From NCBI GenBank assembly GCA_013288145.1, contig JABDCJ010000038.1, positions 1 to 25,694 on the forward strand: 25,694 bases of DNA, given 5' to 3'. The DNA comes from Nitrososphaerota archaeon. Lineage in GTDB: Archaea; Thermoproteota; Nitrososphaeria; Nitrososphaerales; CADDZS01. The notes beneath the pieces were generated by a model, which saw only the letters and a program-made list of their open reading frames with translations, searched no databases and had not been told where the DNA came from. How positions within the stretch are numbered: the first letter of the stretch is position 1; every line of letters begins with the position of its first letter. This document shows positions 22,375 to 25,694 of the stretch, in pieces. The position numbers and the translations under genes were made by a program.

Positions 22375-22401
22375 ATGAATGGAAGTGTAATTTCAATTTG
22401 A
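22375..22401 (+). CDS. Possible 8-codon leader peptide coupled to the SDR start
   Basis: ATG at 22375 follows GGAAGGAAATAAA and encodes MNGSVISI. Its TGA stop (22399-22401) overlaps the TTG start of the SDR gene in the four bases TTGA. Ribosomes ending here could reinitiate on the TTG. It is tiny and could be chance. Confidence 0.25.
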   Translation: MNGSVISI

Positions 22402-23240
22402 GTTGGGGAACTCTTGCCGGCGAAAAGAAAGTAGACACTGAGGTCGAAGCTCATCCACGCCCCCATCCGAGCGGCATGCGCTTGGACGGGATGAATGCTC
22501 TAGTTACTGGAGCAGGGCGCGGTTTTGGTGAGCTAATCGCAAAGGCGCTAGCGGTAGAAGGTGCGAATGTGGTTGTAGCGTATAACACTTCGAAAGACGG
22601 AGCGGAGAAGTTAAGCTCTGAAATCAAGCAGATGGGGCGGAAATCGATAACGGCCAAAGTTGACATTACAAAGTGGTCCGAAGTCAAGTCGATGACTGAA
22701 ATGGTTTGGAATGAATTTGGTCCGCTTGATCTTTTGGTGAATAACTCAGGCGATGTCTCGAACAAACAAATGTCCTGGAGGCAGATAACCGAAGAAGCAA
22801 TCGATCAGACGCTTGCGGTCGACATCAAGGGAACTCTATTCATGCTGCACGAAGTGGGTTCGCGAATGCTCGAAAGGAAACAGGGAGCGATCGTCAATGT
22901 CGCTTCAAATGTTATAGTCACAGGAAGCCCTCGCGCCCCGCAATACGCCGCTTCAAAGTATGGCGTGATCGGTCTGACGAAGTCTTATGCTCAAGCGTTT
23001 GCCCCTTGGGTTCGTGTCAACGCGGCGTGTCCAGGCTACATGGACACCGAGGCCACGACAACGCGGCCTGACTGGACTCCCGAGAGAAGAAAGTTTGTCG
23101 TCGATCGTACCGCGCTGAAACGGATTGGAAAACCGGAGGACATTGTCCCGGTAGTTTTGTTTCTAGCCTCGGATGATTCGATCCATATGACCGGTAATAT
23201 TGTAATTTGCGATGGCGGCTTTTCCATGCCTGGTGCGTGA
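22398..23240 (+). CDS. Short-chain dehydrogenase/reductase, FabG-like
   Basis: 280 residues, classical SDR. Cofactor motif T37-G-A-G-R-G-F-G44, D89 in VDI, NNSG at 115-118, and catalytic S170, Y183 and K187 (S and Y thirteen apart, YxxxK), then PG at 210s and the closing CDGGF. The position that in many SDRs is the tetrad Asn reads Asp (AVDIKG), which occurs in part of the family. Likely NAD(P)-dependent oxidation or reduction of a hydroxy/oxo group; substrate unknown. TTG 22398 gives a 26-residue N-terminal tail; ATG 22476 would give a normal-length enzyme, but the TTG overlaps a possible leader peptide. Upstream stop at 22371 limits the frame. Confidence 0.88.
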   Translation: MSWGTLAGEKKVDTEVEAHPRPHPSGMRLDGMNALVTGAGRGFGELIAKALAVEGANVVVAYNTSKDGAEKLSSEIKQMGRKSITAKVDITKWSEVKSMTEMVWNEFGPLDLLVNNSGDVSNKQMSWRQITEEAIDQTLAVDIKGTLFMLHEVGSRMLERKQGAIVNVASNVIVTGSPRAPQYAASKYGVIGLTKSYAQAFAPWVRVNAACPGYMDTEATTTRPDWTPERRKFVVDRTALKRIGKPEDIVPVVLFLASDDSIHMTGNIVICDGGFSMPGA

Positions 23241-23247
23241 TGAAAGA

Positions 23248-23265
23248 TTTTTCTCGCGAGAAAAA
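23248..23265. repeat. Perfect 18-base palindrome after the SDR gene
   Basis: TTTTTCTCGCGAGAAAAA is perfectly self-complementary and begins 8 bases after the SDR stop. As RNA it could fold into a 7-base stem with a CGCG loop (a bidirectional 3'-end signal). As DNA it could be a protein-binding site ahead of the unknown gene at 23333. Confidence 0.5.
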
Positions 23266-23332
23266 CGTACCCAATTTCATCGACCTTACCAGCAGGTAGA
23301 TAACCTAGTTTGTTCCCCTTGGTTTTCAACTA

Positions 23333-23839
23333 ATGAACATGACAGAGCACGACGAAGGCGAACGGGCGGTCAATTCCAAAGCCCGAATCGGAGAGTTTCA
23401 AACCGATACTCAAATGGAAATTATTGTCGAACCTTGGAAGAAACTTGTCATTCACGAGCTTCTAGAGTATAGATTTGAAGATCTTGCGAAACTTGTTGCA
23501 ACCCAGTCGGTACAGCAGGGAGGTACTGCAATCCCGACGATTAGCTGGGCAGAAGGAGTCGCATTCCTGATCAGTCCATTCCCTGATGAGAGCGAGGTCA
23601 TTATCGAGGAAAAGCTGAAGGGAATCATACACTACAACACAGTACTTTTTGCGTTAAAGCCGGGTTTTGAAGCGGAGATTTTCATGAGAGGATCGCAGAT
23701 CAGAATAAATCTCATTGACGTTGGCACAAACGAGATTTTCCGTCTGTTAGCTGGAACTTTGAAAGATCACGCGAAAATTCCTGCAAATCAAACCAACCCC
23801 TCAACCAAAGTACCGCAGCTCTCAGCCGGATTGCAGTAG
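23333..23839 (+). CDS. Protein of unknown function
   Basis: 168 residues, not recognised. Polar N-terminus (1-27), then an alternating helix/strand body (about 28-150) with no signal peptide and no membrane segment. The central ISWAEGVAFLISPFPDESEVIIEEKLKGIIHYNTVLFALKP region is strand-rich, and the C-terminus (150-168) is low-order, with Pro/Asn/Thr/Gln. No Cys at all. ATG 23333 or ATG 23339 could start; neither has a clear ribosome-binding site. It is read in the same frame as PolX, separated by one TAG, but PolX has its own TATA-like box, so they are likely separate genes. Codon use looks ordinary for the window. Confidence 0.6.
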   Translation: MNMTEHDEGERAVNSKARIGEFQTDTQMEIIVEPWKKLVIHELLEYRFEDLAKLVATQSVQQGGTAIPTISWAEGVAFLISPFPDESEVIIEEKLKGIIHYNTVLFALKPGFEAEIFMRGSQIRINLIDVGTNEIFRLLAGTLKDHAKIPANQTNPSTKVPQLSAGLQ

Positions 23840-23850
23840 CAGCGGCCTGA

Positions 23851-23858
23851 TTATAAAC
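23851..23858 (+). promoter_or_regulatory. TATA box for polX
   Basis: TTATAAAC is centred about 37 bases before the proposed CTG start at 23891, which leaves a leader of about 10 bases with AGGAT at 23881-23885. The placement fits the CTG start and not GTG 24065. Confidence 0.5.
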
Positions 23859-23890
23859 GGGGCAGATGCAGATCCCGAACAGGATCTGCT

Positions 23891-25630
23891 CTGAAAAACA
23901 CCCTGGTCGCCAAGGTATTACTTGAACTCGCGGATTACTCCGAAGTAGAAGACGATCAACCCTACCGGGCGCGAGCCTACCGAAAAGCTGCTCAAACGAT
24001 AGAAGCGACGCCAGAGCCGATCGAGGATCTATGGAACGAGAAAAGACTGCAAGATCTTCCAGGCGTGGGAGAAAACATCGAAAGGAAGATCGACGAGATC
24101 CTTAGAACCGGAAAATTAGCAACATTAGAGAAACTAAAGACAAAAATTCCGGTGGATGTACCCTCGCTGACAAAAATCGAGGGCATTGGACCGAAGACAG
24201 TGAAGCTCCTGTACTCTCAGCTCAAAGTGAAGAATATAGACGATCTCGAAGCTGCGATCAAAGCAGGAAAGTTACGGGAGTTTAAGGGGTTAGGGGTAAA
24301 ATCTGACGAGACTCTCCTTGAACGAATTAGTACAGCAAAGCTGCAATCAAACAGAATACTCCTTTCGCAGGCGATCTCACTTGCCGAGCGAATTGAAAAA
24401 ACGCTTCGAGAGATTCCAGAAGTCTCGAGGTACCAGTTTGCCGGGTCGTTCCGCCGGATGAAAGAAACGGTGGGCGATTTTGACATCATACTGGAAACGG
24501 ACGAACCTCAAGGAGCTATCCAGTTTTTCACGAAGAATGAGGACGATATCAAGGAAGTTCTTTCAGCCGGAGATACGAAGGTCTCCGTAAAACTTCAGAA
24601 CAATAATTTTCAGGTAGACGTCAGAGTCATCCCGAAAAAGTCCTGGGGTGCGGCTCTGCTCTACTTCACGGGCTCAAAGAGCCACAACATCGAATTGCGC
24701 ACGATTGCTATCAAGAAGGGATTGCGTTTGAACGAGTACGGTCTGTTCAAGGCTTCAGACGAATCAGTTCAGGTAGCCGGGAAGACAGAAGAGGAGATCT
24801 ACGCGGCCCTTGGCATGGATTACATCGAACCCGAACTCCGAGAAAACAGGGGGGAAATAGAGGCAGCCACGATGCACAATCTGCCCAAGCTCATAACTTT
24901 GAACGAGATCAGGGGAGATCTCCAGATGCACACCACTTACAGCGATGGTCTGGAGTCAATAAAATCGATGACTGAAAAAGCGCAAAGTCTAGGCTACGAG
25001 TATATGGCAGTCACCGATCATATCGGCTCGTTGAAGGTCGCAAATGCAATGGACGAGACCCGAATCAAAGAACAAAGGAAAGAAATCGACAGTCTTAACG
25101 ATTCTCTTGAAAAATCAGGATCTACTTTTCACATATTTCAGGGAGCAGAAGTAAACATCAAGGCCGATGGAAAACTCGACATGCCGGATTCTGTCCTGAA
25201 AGATGTTGAAATTGTGCTCGCGTCGATTCACAGTGGATTTTCAGATAGTAGCGAAAAGATAACACATCGTATCCAAGGGGCTATGGAGAACGAAAATGTC
25301 GACATTATCGCACACCCCACGGGTAGAAAAATATTCGAGCGGACCGGTTACACTTTTGATCTTAGAAAGATAATCGACACCGCCAGAAGTACCGGCACTA
25401 TTCTGGAAATCGATGGCCACGCCAATAGATTAGATCTCAATGACGAGAACGCGAGGGAAGTCCTGAAGGGCGGGGTTAAGCTCTCAGTTGATACCGATTC
25501 TCACGAGCCGGCAGAGATGGAATACATGAGGCTTGGAGTCGCTCAGGCGAGACGCGCTTGGGCAACGAAGGATGACGTTATCAATACGATGTCTCGTGTC
25601 GAGCTTGAAAAATTCCTGCAGATCGATTAG
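23891..25630 (+). CDS. polX: DNA polymerase/3'-5' exonuclease PolX, apparent CTG start
   Basis: 579 residues if started at CTG 23891, the usual PolX length. N-terminal 8-kDa-like domain (residues 1-70: LLELADYSEVEDDQPYRARAYRKAAQTIE), helix-hairpin-helix pieces (LPGVGENI near 55, IEGIGPKT near 97), polymerase core with GSFRRMKETVGDFDIIL (catalytic D196 and D198) and VDVRV (D243), then a PHP nuclease domain about 342-579 with GDLQMHTTYSDG, VTDH, HPTGR and DTDSHE. Family members fill short gaps in base excision repair and trim 3' ends. No ATG, GTG or TTG lies in frame between the upstream TAG (23839) and GTG 24065, yet the conserved N-terminus is plainly encoded before the GTG. So CTG initiation, or a sequence error, is required. 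Confidence 0.93.
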   Translation: MKNTLVAKVLLELADYSEVEDDQPYRARAYRKAAQTIEATPEPIEDLWNEKRLQDLPGVGENIERKIDEILRTGKLATLEKLKTKIPVDVPSLTKIEGIGPKTVKLLYSQLKVKNIDDLEAAIKAGKLREFKGLGVKSDETLLERISTAKLQSNRILLSQAISLAERIEKTLREIPEVSRYQFAGSFRRMKETVGDFDIILETDEPQGAIQFFTKNEDDIKEVLSAGDTKVSVKLQNNNFQVDVRVIPKKSWGAALLYFTGSKSHNIELRTIAIKKGLRLNEYGLFKASDESVQVAGKTEEEIYAALGMDYIEPELRENRGEIEAATMHNLPKLITLNEIRGDLQMHTTYSDGLESIKSMTEKAQSLGYEYMAVTDHIGSLKVANAMDETRIKEQRKEIDSLNDSLEKSGSTFHIFQGAEVNIKADGKLDMPDSVLKDVEIVLASIHSGFSDSSEKITHRIQGAMENENVDIIAHPTGRKIFERTGYTFDLRKIIDTARSTGTILEIDGHANRLDLNDENAREVLKGGVKLSVDTDSHEPAEMEYMRLGVAQARRAWATKDDVINTMSRVELEKFLQID

Positions 25631-25694
25631 CGCGCCATTCTTGTCTTTCGAAGTTCCTGCATCATGCAGTGATCATATACAACTTTGATTCCCG
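25627..25694 (-). CDS. C-terminus of a probable CoA-binding-domain protein (partial)
   Basis: The minus strand holds 21 in-frame codons before a TAA at 25627-25629, reading GIKVVYDHCMMQELRKTR and a short tail. The pattern VVYDxCMMxE resembles the C-terminal end of the small CoA-binding (YccU-like) proteins. The rest is outside the window. Its stop overlaps the PolX TAG by four bases (TTAG), so the two genes are convergent. Only 21 residues are visible, so the family is tentative. Confidence 0.5.
   Translation of the reverse strand, partial: GIKVVYDHCMMQELRKTRMAR

Noticed and set aside
24065..24067. GTG as the PolX start
   Set aside because: Would remove 58 residues that match the conserved PolX N-terminus, and the TATA-like box lies far upstream of it.
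25659..25671. Short palindrome CTGCATCATGCAG
   Set aside because: Lies inside the likely CoA-binding coding frame and its length is within chance.
1..25694. CRISPR arrays, tRNA/rRNA genes, insertion sequences
   Set aside because: No regularly spaced repeats, cloverleaf-like segments, transposase or terminal inverted repeats were seen on reading either strand.

Overview
The window looks archaeal. Several genes sit about 22-37 bases behind AT-rich TATA-like boxes with little or no leader (for example at 6206, 22271 and 23851). Others carry GAGG/AGGAG ribosome-binding sites. A membrane-anchored substrate-binding protein has the long Ser/Thr linker typical of archaeal binding proteins, and a complete PolX is present. 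A Nitrososphaeria/Thermoproteota-type lineage is my guess; the sequence alone does not settle it. Initiation is unusual: I count 12 TTG, 6 ATG, 1 apparent CTG and no GTG starts, and most of the TTG starts are forced by an upstream in-frame stop.

Layout. 1-694 (minus): 3'-truncated metallophosphoesterase. 856-11475 (plus): a catabolic gene train of HyuA, HyuB with an extra Cys-rich tail, two 3-hydroxyacyl-CoA dehydrogenase paralogs, a molybdopterin hydroxylase large subunit, an aldehyde dehydrogenase and a small cupin. 11514-17173 (minus): a second molybdopterin hydroxylase large subunit, a class V aminotransferase and a family 5 solute-binding protein, read in that order. 17323-18900 (plus): FAD oxidoreductase of the phytoene desaturase/PYROXD2 type. 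18901-19372: mostly non-coding by ordinary rules, but it holds a CxxC...CxxC open frame with no ATG/GTG/TTG, followed by a terminator-like hairpin. 19373-19708 (plus): winged-helix protein. 19705-21066 (minus): class III aminotransferase. 21306-22252 (minus): a multi-His membrane protein resembling actinobacterial SdhC, then a two-helix membrane peptide. 22398-23240 (plus): SDR. 23333-23839 (plus): unknown protein. 23891-25630 (plus): PolX. 25627-25694 (minus): last codons of a likely CoA-binding protein.

How it may work together (inference). HyuA/HyuB enzymes are ATP-dependent lactam/hydantoin hydrolases or ketone carboxylases. Beside them are Mo-hydroxylases, aldehyde dehydrogenase, 3-hydroxyacyl-CoA dehydrogenases and aminotransferases. 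This makes a catabolic island plausible: a Mo-hydroxylase oxidises an N-heterocycle or aldehyde, HyuAB opens a lactam (or carboxylates a ketone), an aminotransferase and aldehyde dehydrogenase convert an amino acid to a dicarboxylate, and the dehydrogenases continue a beta-oxidation-like route. The solute-binding protein would capture the substrate. The small [2Fe-2S] and FAD subunits that Mo-hydroxylases normally need, and the transporter permeases, are not in the window.
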